DNA of 18,869 nucleotides from an uncultured Thermoplasmata archaeon (GTDB lineage: Archaea > Thermoplasmatota > Thermoplasmata > Methanomassiliicoccales > Methanomethylophilaceae), in assembly GCA_946545675.1 (NCBI GenBank), contig CAMNNR010000007.1, positions 1 to 18,869 of the forward strand, given 5' to 3'. How positions within the stretch are numbered: the first letter of the stretch is position 1; each line of letters starts with the position of its first letter. The position numbers and the translations under genes are program-made. Positions 1 through 7,525 of this stretch are shown piece after piece. The notes beneath the pieces were generated by a model, which saw only the letters and a program-made list of their open reading frames with translations, ran no database searches and was not told the origin of the DNA.

Positions 1-2
1 CC

Positions 3-173
3 AAGAAGTTCACCGTGGGTTCGAGCGTGGAAATCGGCGGGCACAGCGACGTGAAGGACAAGGGGGACGGACAGTTCAACCTCTCCGACACCCGCGGTGT
101 GGAGGAGGTCAGGGACGCCCTCCTGAGCATGGGGCTTCAGCCCGTGTTCAACGATTACGTGAGGTCCGATTGA
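3..173 (+). CDS. C-terminal end of an unidentified protein (5' end outside window)
   Basis: An open frame runs in from the left edge and ends with TGA at 171-173, giving 56 C-terminal residues that end in GLQPVFNDYVRSD. The stop overlaps the ATG of the TenI-like gene in an ATGA junction, so the two are very probably co-transcribed and translationally coupled. The visible part is soluble and mixed in charge, with a Gly-rich stretch (VGSSVEIGGHSDVK) and a likely amphipathic helix (VEEVRDALLSMG). I do not recognise the family. A thiamine-related role is possible only by association with the next gene. Confidence 0.75.
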   Translation, partial: KKFTVGSSVEIGGHSDVKDKGDGQFNLSDTRGVEEVRDALLSMGLQPVFNDYVRSD

Positions 174-763
174 TGGACATCGTCGCGGTCACGGACAGGA
201 AGCAATCGGTCAGACTGTTTCTCGAGCAGATCGAGAGGATAGCGGCGGGAAGACCTGATATGATCGTCCTCCGCGAGAAAGACCTGTCGAAGGGAGATTA
301 CAAAAGACTGGCGGTTTCCGTCATGGAGATCTGTTCGCGGCACGGAGTCGAATTCTGCATAAACACCCATGCGGACATCGCTGCCGAACTTGGAGCAGGA
401 ACAGTATGGATTCCCTATCCCGAGTTCATCGGAAACGGAAGACCCAGAATAGGTAAAGTGGGCGTTTCCGTGCACTCCGTCGAAGAGGCATCGAACGCAG
501 TATCCGAAGGGGCCGACTTCCTCGTTTACGGCAATGTATTCACGACATCCTGCAAACCCGGCAAACCCGCAGCGGGATTCTCCGTTCTGGACACCATCGC
601 GGAAAGGACCGATGTCCCAGTATATGCGATAGGCGGCATCGACAAAGACAACGCAACGCTGATGAAAGGTCACGGCCAGAAAGGGATCTGCTTGATGTCG
701 GGATTCATGACCTCCGACGATCCGGCAGCACTAATCGAAGAACTCAGGATCAGTACATCTTGA
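170..763 (+). CDS. TenI/ThiE-family TIM-barrel protein (thiazole tautomerase-like or thiamine-phosphate synthase-like)
   Basis: 197 residues, the usual length for this family. Recognisable parts are LREKD (residues 35-39, phosphate/pyrophosphate site), VSVHS (99-103), GNVFTTSCK (121-129) and YAIGGID near residue 155. The pattern GxVFxTxCK is closer to Bacillus TenI (GHVFETDCK) than to ThiE (GPxxPTxTK). ThiE joins HMP pyrophosphate and thiazole phosphate, while TenI tautomerises the thiazole. The ThiE motif HxGQ is not present; the sequence there is GAGTVWIPYPEF. The position that carries His in TenI is Asn122 here, so catalytic identity is uncertain. ATG overlaps the upstream stop (ATGA); an ATG at 173 is an alternative start. 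The 3' end overlaps pth2, on the other strand, by 14 bases. Family membership is secure, the exact reaction is not. Confidence 0.8.
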   Translation: MMDIVAVTDRKQSVRLFLEQIERIAAGRPDMIVLREKDLSKGDYKRLAVSVMEICSRHGVEFCINTHADIAAELGAGTVWIPYPEFIGNGRPRIGKVGVSVHSVEEASNAVSEGADFLVYGNVFTTSCKPGKPAAGFSVLDTIAERTDVPVYAIGGIDKDNATLMKGHGQKGICLMSGFMTSDDPAALIEELRISTS

Positions 764-1124
764 GTTCGCCTGTGATCTTGTCGAGCTTCTCCTGCTTCTC
801 GGGTCCGATTCCCAGACACGTGTATGTACCGGGTTCCACCTCGGTCCTTCCCGCGTCGCAGACGATGGAACAGGTTATCCCCTGTGCCTCCGCGATGGCC
901 TTGAACTCGAAGAGGTCCTTCTGGGAATCCACCTTGAGGACGGAGACCTTCTGTCCCGCGGAATTCCAGGAGGAGAATTCCGAGGGGTGCTTCTTCTGGG
1001 CCGCGAGCGCACAGGAGACGGCAGCGTGACAGGCCTGCGCTGCGGCCTTGCCTTTGGACATCTTGAGGTCGTTCCTCACGAGTACCACCACTTTGTACTC
1101 CGAATCGCGGTCGAAGATTGACAT
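750..1124 (-). CDS. pth2: Peptidyl-tRNA hydrolase, archaeal type (Pth2)
   Basis: 124 residues, close to the usual Pth2 length of about 115-125. It shows the family signatures KVVVLVRNDLKMSKGKAAAQACHAA near the N-terminus, where the Lys of MSKGK and the His of ACHAA lie in the active-site region, then AGRTEVEPGTYTCLGIGP near the C-terminus. Pth2 releases peptides from peptidyl-tRNA that dropped off the ribosome, recycling tRNA in the cytosol. A TATA element lies 20-29 bases upstream of the ATG, so the mRNA is probably leaderless; no Shine-Dalgarno sequence is visible. The gene converges on the TenI-like gene with a 14-base 3' overlap. It is one of three genes in the window acting on tRNA, with tgtA and pcc1. 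Confidence 0.96.
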   Translation of the reverse strand: MSIFDRDSEYKVVVLVRNDLKMSKGKAAAQACHAAVSCALAAQKKHPSEFSSWNSAGQKVSVLKVDSQKDLFEFKAIAEAQGITCSIVCDAGRTEVEPGTYTCLGIGPEKQEKLDKITGELKMY

Positions 1125-1143
1125 GAGTGTCCGATTGCAGGAG

Positions 1144-1153
1144 GTATATATAA
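1144..1153 (-). promoter_or_regulatory. TATA box for pth2
   Basis: The + strand GTATATATAA reads TTATATATAC on the minus strand. Its centre is about 25 bases before the pth2 ATG, the normal archaeal TATA-to-start-site distance, so transcription should begin at or next to the start codon. Confidence 0.7.
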
Positions 1154-1180
1154 GGTGGTCACCCGGCCTCCCGCCAACAC

Positions 1181-1188
1181 TTTAAAAT
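1181..1188 (+). promoter_or_regulatory. TATA box for the Sel1-repeat gene
   Basis: TTTAAAAT is centred about 24 bases before the ATG at 1209, and no Shine-Dalgarno sequence lies between them. This suggests a leaderless transcript. It is divergent from the pth2 TATA box about 30 bases away. Confidence 0.6.
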
Positions 1189-1208
1189 GATAGCACTTTA
1201 CGAGGTCC

Positions 1209-2549
1209 ATGTTCGGACGCCAGAAAGAGCCCAGGTCCCCCGAGGAGCTGGTCCGCCGCGGTGACGAGTTCCGTATCGGCGAGAAGGAGGAACAGTCCTT
1301 CGAGCAGGCACTCGCGTACTACCGCAAGGCGGCTTCCAAAGGCAGTCCGTATGCGATGTACCTCGTCGGAACCATGTATGAAGCGGGACACGGCGTCACC
1401 CAGAGTTACAAGGAGGCGGCCAAATGGTACGAGAAATCCATGCTCGCGGGATGCATCGACGGTGTCTGTTCCTGGGCGTTCATGGAGGAAACAGGTCTCG
1501 GTACGAAAAGATCCCGTGCCCTGGCCATAGAACATTATACTACCGCTTCGCAAGCGGGCAATCACCGTGCCACCAACAACCTCGGTCTCATCTACAAGGA
1601 CAAACAGGGTTCGGAGCACAGCGACCATGCGGCCGTGGTCCTCTTCCAGAAGGGAAACATGGATCAGCACTACCCCTGTCAGGCCAACCTCGCCAGTATG
1701 TACGAGAAGGGCCTGGATGTGAAACGTTCCTGCGACATAGCCGCCAACATTTTCAAAAAGGCCGCAAGACAGGGAAGCGTCTTTGCCAAGCGTTCCCTCG
1801 CGGAGATGTACAGTTTCGGTCTCGGAGTACCGCAGTCAGAGACCATCTCCCACCACCTCTACCTCGAAGGTGCCAGATGGGGGGATCCAGTATGCATCGC
1901 GACACTGAAGGGGCAGGATGCCGAGGACATCCGTTACACCTATGCTCCCGAGAAAGCCACCACCCCCATGGAGCAGCTGGCTCTCGGACTCAGATTCCTG
2001 GACGGCGAGAGCGTGGGTCTATCGGTCCCCTCTGCACTGTATTGGATCGAGAGTGCTGCAAAAGCGGGCAGCACCACCGCCATGTTCGCTCTGGGTCAGA
2101 TGTACGAGAACGGTTACGGGGTGGAGAAATCCCTCAATGTCGCCGTGAAATGGTACAAATGGGGGTCCGAGAAAGGAAGCGGAGTGTGTGCATACAACCT
2201 AGCCTTCCTGTACGAGAACAGTTCCATGGACGATGCCATGGAGAATGCGTTCTCGCTCTACAGGCAGGCCGTCGAATCGGAGTGCGACGAGGACATAAAA
2301 TCTGATGCTTTCTATGCTCTGGGTCTTCTCTATCTTGACGGCAAGGGAACGGAACAGTCCCCTGTCAAAGCCCTAGAATGCATGCAGGGATCCGCCGATC
2401 TCGGCAATGCCGGGGCACAGTTCATGACCGGCAGGATGTATCTCGAAGGGGTGGGTGCACCATCCTCCGAGGACCTCGCTGTCAAATACCTCCGGATGGC
2501 TGCCGAACAGGGCGACGAGCGTGCCAAGGAACTGCTTCTGAACCTCTGA
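1209..2549 (+). CDS. Sel1-like repeat protein (TPR-like solenoid)
   Basis: 446 residues built mostly of Sel1-type repeats of about 36 residues, with the recurring pattern A..LG.MYE.G.GV..s...A..WY..AA..G. Clear copies start near residues 48 (AMYLVGTMYEAGHGV), 121 (ATNNLGLIYK), 158 (QANLASMYEKGLDV), 193 (AKRSLAEMYSFGLGV), 291 (AMFALGQMYENGYGV), about 368 (ALGLLYLDGKGTEQS) and about 403 (AQFMTGRMYLEGVGA). A segment around residues 230-255 has weaker repeats. There is no signal peptide or membrane segment, so the protein should be cytosolic. Sel1 solenoids are protein-interaction scaffolds; the partner cannot be told from here. It is a single-gene unit with its own TATA box. The next gene also has its own TATA box. 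Confidence 0.93.
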   Translation: MFGRQKEPRSPEELVRRGDEFRIGEKEEQSFEQALAYYRKAASKGSPYAMYLVGTMYEAGHGVTQSYKEAAKWYEKSMLAGCIDGVCSWAFMEETGLGTKRSRALAIEHYTTASQAGNHRATNNLGLIYKDKQGSEHSDHAAVVLFQKGNMDQHYPCQANLASMYEKGLDVKRSCDIAANIFKKAARQGSVFAKRSLAEMYSFGLGVPQSETISHHLYLEGARWGDPVCIATLKGQDAEDIRYTYAPEKATTPMEQLALGLRFLDGESVGLSVPSALYWIESAAKAGSTTAMFALGQMYENGYGVEKSLNVAVKWYKWGSEKGSGVCAYNLAFLYENSSMDDAMENAFSLYRQAVESECDEDIKSDAFYALGLLYLDGKGTEQSPVKALECMQGSADLGNAGAQFMTGRMYLEGVGAPSSEDLAVKYLRMAAEQGDERAKELLLNL

Positions 2550-2556
2550 AGGAACA

Positions 2557-2563
2557 TTTTAAT
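2557..2563 (+). promoter_or_regulatory. TATA-like element for the hypothetical gene at 2586
   Basis: TTTTAAT is centred about 26 bases before the ATG at 2586. No Shine-Dalgarno sequence is present, so a leaderless mRNA is likely. Confidence 0.5.
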
Positions 2564-2585
2564 CCGATTCGGCCTATGTGACATC

Positions 2586-3002
2586 ATGGCATTGGTAAAC
2601 ATCGTGTACGTCCATTCCGGCGACCCCGTAGCACCCGAGGGAGCCGAGATCAGGCACAGCACCGTCGACTCCATGGTCGAGTATTTAGAGAGGCTCGTCT
2701 TCGAGATGAAGTTTGCCGGCGTCGGCACCGATTTCAAATCCGAGCACAAGGACGGCGTCAAGAACGATATCATCATCAACGACCGCACCGTGGCGGAGAT
2801 CCTAGACGGACTCCAGATCATGAAGCCCGAACTCGACTCCGAAGGAAGGCCGGCATCCATCGTGACCTTCGAGAGGGCTCCCGACGACTGGAACCAGGAC
2901 ATCATCGAGGACATCCCCGACCTCCTGCTGAAGAACGCCCTATCAAAGGCATTCGCGGATGCGGACAAACTCCGCATCAAAGAACTGCTGAACAACAGCT
3001 GA
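2586..3002 (+). CDS. Small hypothetical protein, possibly thioredoxin-like fold
   Basis: 138 residues, soluble, acidic, with no cysteine. It starts with a beta-strand-like segment (VNIVYVHSG), then a helix (MVEYLERLVFEMKFAGVGTDF) and a strand-turn segment NDIIINDRTVAEILDGL. This order loosely recalls small thioredoxin-fold proteins such as DUF2703, in which an S-x-I-x-ING segment precedes the last helix, but the redox cysteines are absent. The C-terminal part (about 115-138) looks helical and charged. I do not firmly recognise the family. It is probably monocistronic, with its own TATA element upstream and a hairpin with a short T-rich tail downstream. Confidence 0.8.
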   Translation: MALVNIVYVHSGDPVAPEGAEIRHSTVDSMVEYLERLVFEMKFAGVGTDFKSEHKDGVKNDIIINDRTVAEILDGLQIMKPELDSEGRPASIVTFERAPDDWNQDIIEDIPDLLLKNALSKAFADADKLRIKELLNNS

Positions 3003-3014
3003 AACCCAATCCCG

Positions 3015-3037
3015 GGCTGTCCGCTGCGACAGCCTTT
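3015..3037 (+). terminator. Hairpin terminator after the hypothetical gene at 2586
   Basis: A 7-bp stem GGCTGTC/GACAGCC (3015-3021 with 3028-3034) with loop CGCTGC is followed by TTTACTTTAT, 12 bases after the stop codon. The T-run is short, so strength is uncertain. Confidence 0.5.
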
Positions 3038-3076
3038 ACTTTATAACACGTTACGTAGAAAATTCCAGCAGTACCC

Positions 3077-3084
3077 TTTAAAAA
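3077..3084 (+). promoter_or_regulatory. TATA box for tgtA
   Basis: TTTAAAAA is centred about 24 bases before the tgtA ATG at 3105, which implies a leaderless message. A second AT-rich element, CTTTATAA, lies at about 3039-3046 and could be an alternative upstream promoter. Confidence 0.6.
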
Positions 3085-3110
3085 CATAAGGGGATGAACC
3101 CCTTATGTTT
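3082..3110 (+). promoter_or_regulatory. 29-bp interrupted palindrome covering the tgtA start codon (candidate operator)
   Basis: Two perfect 12-bp arms, AAACATAAGGGG (3082-3093) and CCCCTTATGTTT (3099-3110), flank the 5-base spacer ATGAA. The element begins at the end of the TATA box and ends just inside the coding sequence, so it covers the predicted transcription start and the ATG at 3105. A regulator bound here would block RNA polymerase. If transcription instead starts upstream, the RNA would fold with the start codon inside the stem. Confidence 0.6.
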
Positions 3111-5042
3111 GAGATCCTCAGAAGGGACGGCATGGCACGTCTCGGTAAATTCACCACCACCTCCGGACGCACCGTAGAGACCCCCACCCTTCTCCCCGTA
3201 ATCAACCCCAAGATCAAGACGGTCACCCCCCGCGAACTCTACGAGGAGTTCGGATTCGGTGCCCTCATCACCAACTCCTACATCATCAAGAACAACCCCG
3301 ACCTCAACAAGGAGGCTACCGAGAAAGGTCTTCACGAGATGCTGGACTTCCCCGGTGTCATCATGACCGACTCCGGGACCTTCCAGAGCCACATGTACGG
3401 CGAGGTCGAGATGACCAACAAGGAGATCGTGGAGTTCCAGAAGGCCATCGGCACCGATATCGGTACCGTGCTGGACATCTTCACCGAACCCTTCTGGACC
3501 GAGCAACAGACTGCGGATTCCATCGTGGAGACCCTCAAGAGGACCGAGGAAGCCGTATCTCTCAAAGGAGAGATGATGATCAACGGTGTCGTGCAGGGAT
3601 CCATCTACCCGAACCTCAGGAAGGACTGTGCGGAGAAGATGGCTCACATGGACATCGACGTACATCCCATAGGCGGAGTGGTCCCCCTCATGGAGCAGTA
3701 CCGCTACGCAGAGCTTGTGGATGTCATCATGAGCTCCAAGATGGGTCTCAACCCCAACCGTCCCGTCCACCTGTTCGGTGCCGGACACCCGATGATCCTC
3801 GCCTTCGCGACACTCATGGGATGCGACCTCTTCGACTCCGCATCTTACGCTAAATTCGCCAAGGACGACAGGATGATGTTCATCGACGGTTCCTTCAGAC
3901 TCGCCGAGATGCAGTCCCTCGACTGCGACTGCCCCGCCTGCCGCGGAATCACCCTCGAGGCCCTCAGGAAGACCACCAAGAACGAGAGGATCAAGATACT
4001 CGCAAGGCACAACCTCTACGCCATCAAGAATGAGCTGGCACTTGTCAAGAGGTACATGCGCGAGGGTCGCCTTTGGGAGCTTGCCGAGCTCAGGTGCAGG
4101 GCTCACCCCGCCATGCTCGACGGTCTCAGGAGGCTCAGGGACTACCAGGAATTCATGGAGAAGTTCGACCCCGTTTCCAGGGACGGAGCGGTGTTCTACA
4201 CCGGTATCGAGACCCGCGGCAGGCCCATCTTCAAGAGGTACGCCGACAGGATCATGGAGCGCTACGTCCCCCCTACCAAGAAGGCGGCGCTCTTCTACGG
4301 CAGACAGAACAAGCCCTACAGCAGGCACTTCGTCGAGGAGTTCGCCAACGCCAGGAGGCAGGGTTACACGCCCATCATCATCAGCCCCTGGGGACCAGTT
4401 CCCGCTGAACTCGACGAGATGTATCCCCTCGCCCAGTCCCTCTTCCCCGAGATCGAGGACACCGATACCACCGATGAGAGCGAGAACCTGACCCTCGACT
4501 TCCTCGAGACCTTCTTCGAGGAGACCGTGACCGGCACTGAACTCGAGACCGTTGAGGGAGAGGACGTTCCCGAGGAGGAACTCGACATCCAGAGGGCGAA
4601 AGCGGTCTGCAGGTACCAGTTCGGACTGGAAGCCACCGATGCCCTGTTCCGCGGAACCATCGAACTCAGGAAGAGCAGGAAGACCGGAAAGATCAGGAAC
4701 GTCATCTCCGACGGAGAGCATGTGCTCTCCATGAGGGCGGGAGACGGATTCTACACCCTCAGGTTGGAAGGTGCACAGAGGATTGTCAAAGCGGTCCCCG
4801 CACCCCACATGAGGATGGAGGTCGCAGACGAATCCGTTCCCTTCGTCGCCAAAGGAAGGAACGCCATGTGCCAGTTCACCACCAAATGCGACGAGAACCT
4901 GGTCCCCATGGACGAGGTCATCGTGGTCGACAAGGACGACACCCCCGTTGCGACCGGCAGGATGCTCCTGGTGGCGAACGAGATCTTCAACATGAAGAAG
5001 GGTATCGCCGTCAAGATACGTTCAGGCAACGACGAAGAGTGA
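3105..5042 (+). CDS. tgtA: Archaeal tRNA-guanine(15) transglycosylase (archaeosine biosynthesis)
   Basis: 645 residues, the full archaeal TgtA length. It exchanges guanine-15 in the tRNA D-loop for preQ0, the first committed step to archaeosine. The catalytic TIM barrel (about 1-330) carries TDSGTFQ with nucleophile Asp89, VQGSIYPNLR, HPIGGVVPL, HLFGAGHP and DLFDSASY (241-248). The zinc site is Cys274, Cys276, Cys279 and His302. Archaea-specific C-terminal domains follow, ending in a PUA RNA-binding domain at about 565-640. An acidic stretch at about 450-495 (DTDTTDESE... and following) looks like a linker. The N-terminus MFEILRRDGMARLG matches archaeal homologues, which supports this ATG even though a palindrome covers it. 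The PAP2 gene follows after 4 bases. Confidence 0.97.
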   Translation: MFEILRRDGMARLGKFTTTSGRTVETPTLLPVINPKIKTVTPRELYEEFGFGALITNSYIIKNNPDLNKEATEKGLHEMLDFPGVIMTDSGTFQSHMYGEVEMTNKEIVEFQKAIGTDIGTVLDIFTEPFWTEQQTADSIVETLKRTEEAVSLKGEMMINGVVQGSIYPNLRKDCAEKMAHMDIDVHPIGGVVPLMEQYRYAELVDVIMSSKMGLNPNRPVHLFGAGHPMILAFATLMGCDLFDSASYAKFAKDDRMMFIDGSFRLAEMQSLDCDCPACRGITLEALRKTTKNERIKILARHNLYAIKNELALVKRYMREGRLWELAELRCRAHPAMLDGLRRLRDYQEFMEKFDPVSRDGAVFYTGIETRGRPIFKRYADRIMERYVPPTKKAALFYGRQNKPYSRHFVEEFANARRQGYTPIIISPWGPVPAELDEMYPLAQSLFPEIEDTDTTDESENLTLDFLETFFEETVTGTELETVEGEDVPEEELDIQRAKAVCRYQFGLEATDALFRGTIELRKSRKTGKIRNVISDGEHVLSMRAGDGFYTLRLEGAQRIVKAVPAPHMRMEVADESVPFVAKGRNAMCQFTTKCDENLVPMDEVIVVDKDDTPVATGRMLLVANEIFNMKKGIAVKIRSGNDEE

Positions 5043-5046
5043 ACGA

Positions 5047-5598
5047 ATGGAAGAGATAGACATACTCAACGCCATCCACGGTGCGCTGAATTCCACTGCA
5101 ATGGATTATCTGGCACTGGCGTTCGAGTATGTCTTCAAGATCGGGATAATCTGGATCGTCATCGGCTTGCTCCTGATGAGGAACCCCTGCGACAGGAAGT
5201 TCGGGGCCACGCTCATATTCGCGATGATCCTGGAATTCATCATCGTCTACTGCCTGAAGTTCGCGGTTGACCGCCCCAGGCCCTTCGTGACGTACGAGAT
5301 CGATGCGCTAATCAACGCCTTCAACAGCACCTCGTTCCCGTCGGGCCATACCGCACAGCTCTTCTGCGCTGCGACAGTCATTGGCATTTTCCGCAGGAAA
5401 TACGCCGCCCCGATGTTCATTCTGGCCATCATGGTGGCCGTTTCCAGGATGTATCTCTATGCCCACTACCCCACCGATGTCCTCGCAGGTGCGGTGATCG
5501 GTATTGTAGTGGCATTTGTCACCATAGAATACATCATGAGATCGGGACGCATAACGGTCTTCGTGAAGATCCGGAACGGGGACGAAGAATCAGATTGA
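5047..5598 (+). CDS. PAP2-family membrane phosphatase (probable polyprenyl/lipid pyrophosphatase)
   Basis: 183 residues with all three PAP2 signature motifs: KxxxxxxRP (Lys71 to Arg78-Pro79, KFAVDRPRP), PSGH (98-101) and SRxxxxxHxxxD (Ser133-Arg134, His140, Asp144). Hydrophobic segments at about 19-44, 53-71, 102-116, 120-136 and 144-163 predict five or six membrane helices. Family members dephosphorylate lipid phosphates. In archaea a role in recycling dolichyl- or undecaprenyl-type pyrophosphate for glycan synthesis is plausible but not shown here. The gene starts 4 bases after the tgtA stop, so it is probably co-transcribed with tgtA, although no functional link is obvious. Its 3' end overlaps the converging flavoprotein gene by 9 bases. 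Confidence 0.92.
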   Translation: MEEIDILNAIHGALNSTAMDYLALAFEYVFKIGIIWIVIGLLLMRNPCDRKFGATLIFAMILEFIIVYCLKFAVDRPRPFVTYEIDALINAFNSTSFPSGHTAQLFCAATVIGIFRRKYAAPMFILAIMVAVSRMYLYAHYPTDVLAGAVIGIVVAFVTIEYIMRSGRITVFVKIRNGDEESD

Positions 5599-6126
5599 TT
5601 TTCCCATCCCATATGCTTTCTCGAGGAATCCGGTATCCTCGATCCTCTTGTCCACAGGCAATCCTGTGGCACATAATGTCCCTGCTATCCTGGTGCCGGG
5701 GAGACAGTCGACCCATCCCTGTACACCCTTCAGAGTGCCTTCGATGGCAGTCTCAGACTCGTCCGCACAGGTGACCAGGAGATAGACGTCTTTAATACTG
5801 TAATCCGAGACGTAGATGGGATTGCAGCGGTCGATGAGAACCTTCATCTGTCCGCTCATCGAGTAATAGTAAACGGGAGTCGCCCATACCACGATATCGG
5901 AGGTACGGATTTTCTCCACGATCGCGGTAGCGGAATCGTTGATGATGCACCTCTTGGTGTTCTGGCACATCACACAGCCCTTGCAGAACTGTATCTTCTT
6001 CCCCTTGAGGGAGACGAACTCCACATCGTGCCCCGCTTCCCTTGCGCCCTCGGCGAAACTCGTTGCCAGTTTCTCCGAGAAACTGCCTCCGCGGAGACTG
6101 GTGGAGATCACCAGCACGCGGGACAT
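5590..6126 (-). CDS. Iron-sulfur flavoprotein / NADPH-dependent FMN reductase-like protein
   Basis: 178 residues with a flavodoxin-like fold. The N-terminal MSRVLVISTSLRGGSFSEKLA is the FMN phosphate loop. A compact cysteine cluster, Cys48-x2-Cys51-x2-Cys54-x5-Cys60, matches the motif that binds a [4Fe-4S] cluster in methanogen iron-sulfur flavoprotein (Isf). ATPVYYYSMSGQMKVLIDR is the second FMN-contact region. Such proteins move electrons from ferredoxin or NAD(P)H to small acceptors such as O2 or H2O2; the substrate is unknown here. The ATG overlaps the pcc1 stop by one base (TGATG), making this the last gene of the leucine operon. A related protein with the same cysteine spacing is encoded at 13299-13826. 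Confidence 0.87.
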   Translation of the reverse strand: MSRVLVISTSLRGGSFSEKLATSFAEGAREAGHDVEFVSLKGKKIQFCKGCVMCQNTKRCIINDSATAIVEKIRTSDIVVWATPVYYYSMSGQMKVLIDRCNPIYVSDYSIKDVYLLVTCADESETAIEGTLKGVQGWVDCLPGTRIAGTLCATGLPVDKRIEDTGFLEKAYGMGKSI

Positions 6127-6383
6127 CAGTCATCCTCCTCGGAGAAATGGGAGGTGACCAGGCCTGCGGATTCCTCCGCGGCCTTGATGCATGCCAGCAG
6201 ATCGTCCGCGGTGTTCCTGAGGGTCCCCGCGCTATCCGCCTGCATGCGGTAGAAGATGATGTTGCCCTCGAGCCTCGCCTCGACGTATCCCCCGTTCTCG
6301 GGGGACACGGCCGAGAGGACGGCCTCGGCCGTCCGCCCGTCCTTGTAATCGAAGGTGAGCTCAAGGGTGAGCAAACGCTTCAC
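6126..6383 (-). CDS. pcc1: KEOPS complex subunit Pcc1
   Basis: 85 residues, the usual size of archaeal Pcc1. Recognisable features are the N-terminal strand LTLELTFDYKDGRTAEAVLSAVSPEN and the conserved C-terminal helix with Asp-Ser-x-Gly-Thr-Leu-Arg-Asn-Thr followed by DDLLACIKAAEE. Pcc1 is the dimerisation and tRNA-binding subunit of KEOPS, the complex (with Kae1, Bud32 and Cgi121) that makes t6A at position 37 of tRNAs reading ANN codons. The gene overlaps leuB by 4 bases and the flavoprotein gene by 1 base, so it is locked into the leucine operon. The other KEOPS genes are not in this window. Confidence 0.88.
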   Translation of the reverse strand: MKRLLTLELTFDYKDGRTAEAVLSAVSPENGGYVEARLEGNIIFYRMQADSAGTLRNTADDLLACIKAAEESAGLVTSHFSEEDD

Positions 6384-7525
6384 TTCCTCTGGTTGAGTAT
6401 GTAGTCCGCGATGGCCTTTCCGACTTCCGCGGTCTTCAGCTTTCCGCCGAGGTCAGGGGTGGTCTTCTGGTTGTCCAGGCAGTACCTGACCGCGTCGTGC
6501 AGCATCTTACCCTCCTCGGGGTAGCCCTGGTTCTCCAGGAGCATCTGTGCCGCGAGCACGGCGGCGATGGGGTTGGCCTTGCCCTGTCCAGCTATGTCGG
6601 GTGCGGAACCGTGGATGGGCTCGAACATACTGACGCCTTCGGGGTTGATGTTACCGCTGCCGCCCATTCCGAGTCCTCCCTGGAGCTGTGCTCCCAAGTC
6701 TGTGAGGATGTCTCCGAAGAGGTTGGGGGTGGCGACGGTACCGAAGGTCTCGGGACGCACGATCATTGCCATGGACATGGCATCGACGAACATGAACTCA
6801 AGCTGGAGACCGTACTCGTCGGCCTTCTGCTGGAAGATCTCCCTCTGCATCCCGTAGTTGTTGGTGATGACGTTGGCCTTGTCCACCAGGGTGACCTTCT
6901 CGTCTCCCCTGGCCTTGGCGTACCTCATGGTGTAGTCGGCCCAGCGGGTGATTCCCTTGCGGGACACGAGACCGATCTCGATGGAGTAATCATCGTCAGC
7001 GGTGGGGTGGGCATTGACCTTGAAATCCATGTTGTACGATTCCCTCTTCACGCCGAGCTCCACGTCATAGGAACCGTCGGCGTTCTTCTTGTCGGAGTAG
7101 GAGGGACCGAACCTCTTCCCGAGACCCATGTAGAAGTCCTCGGTGTTCTCCCTGAGGAAGTGGATGTCGAATTCCGCCTCCCTCTTGAGGGGGACCAGGG
7201 GGAACCAGGAGGTCACGGGCCTGAGGTTGATGTACTGGTCGAAGACCGCCCTCATCTTGAGTAGGATTCCGCCTTCCAGCACACCGGGCTTGACACGGGG
7301 GTCGCCGATGGCACCGAAGTAGATGGCATCCTTCTTCTTCAGGGCGTCGATGTCGGCGTCGGTGAGGAGCTCGCCGGTCCTGAGATACCTGTCGGAACCG
7401 ATGTCGAAGTGCTCTCCGTCGTACTGGAACGAGGAGATCTGGGACACTGCGTCGAGGACGTCCATTCCTGCTGCGATTACTTCCTTTCCTATGCCGTCTC
7501 CGGGGATGATTGCGAAATGCTTCAT
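6380..7525 (-). CDS. leuB: 3-isopropylmalate dehydrogenase (isocitrate/isopropylmalate dehydrogenase family)
   Basis: 381 residues. Family motifs are the N-terminal IIPGDGIGKEV, FGAIGDPRV, LRENTEDFYMGLG, VDKANVI, NLFGDILTDLGAQLQGGLGMGGSGN and the cofactor loop EPIHGSAPDIAGQGKANP, which is typical of the NAD-linked isopropylmalate enzyme. It oxidatively decarboxylates 3-isopropylmalate in leucine synthesis. It may also act on 3-methylmalate if the pathway makes isoleucine from citramalate. Between LRENTEDFYMGLG and GLVSRKGITR there is an insertion of roughly 50-60 residues rich in Asp, Lys and Tyr that I do not know from classical LeuB. The ATG overlaps the leuD stop by 4 bases and the 3' end overlaps pcc1 by 4 bases. 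Confidence 0.9.
   Translation of the reverse strand: MKHFAIIPGDGIGKEVIAAGMDVLDAVSQISSFQYDGEHFDIGSDRYLRTGELLTDADIDALKKKDAIYFGAIGDPRVKPGVLEGGILLKMRAVFDQYINLRPVTSWFPLVPLKREAEFDIHFLRENTEDFYMGLGKRFGPSYSDKKNADGSYDVELGVKRESYNMDFKVNAHPTADDDYSIEIGLVSRKGITRWADYTMRYAKARGDEKVTLVDKANVITNNYGMQREIFQQKADEYGLQLEFMFVDAMSMAMIVRPETFGTVATPNLFGDILTDLGAQLQGGLGMGGSGNINPEGVSMFEPIHGSAPDIAGQGKANPIAAVLAAQMLLENQGYPEEGKMLHDAVRYCLDNQKTTPDLGGKLKTAEVGKAIADYILNQRK

Noticed and set aside
1209..2549. Sel1 repeats as a DNA tandem repeat or mobile element
   Set aside because: The repetition is at protein level only; the DNA copies have diverged and no flanking repeats or recombinase are present.
3078..4808. 576-codon open frame on the minus strand opposite tgtA
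   Set aside because: Antisense shadow of an unmistakable TgtA; low-complexity composition and no promoter or ribosome-binding site.
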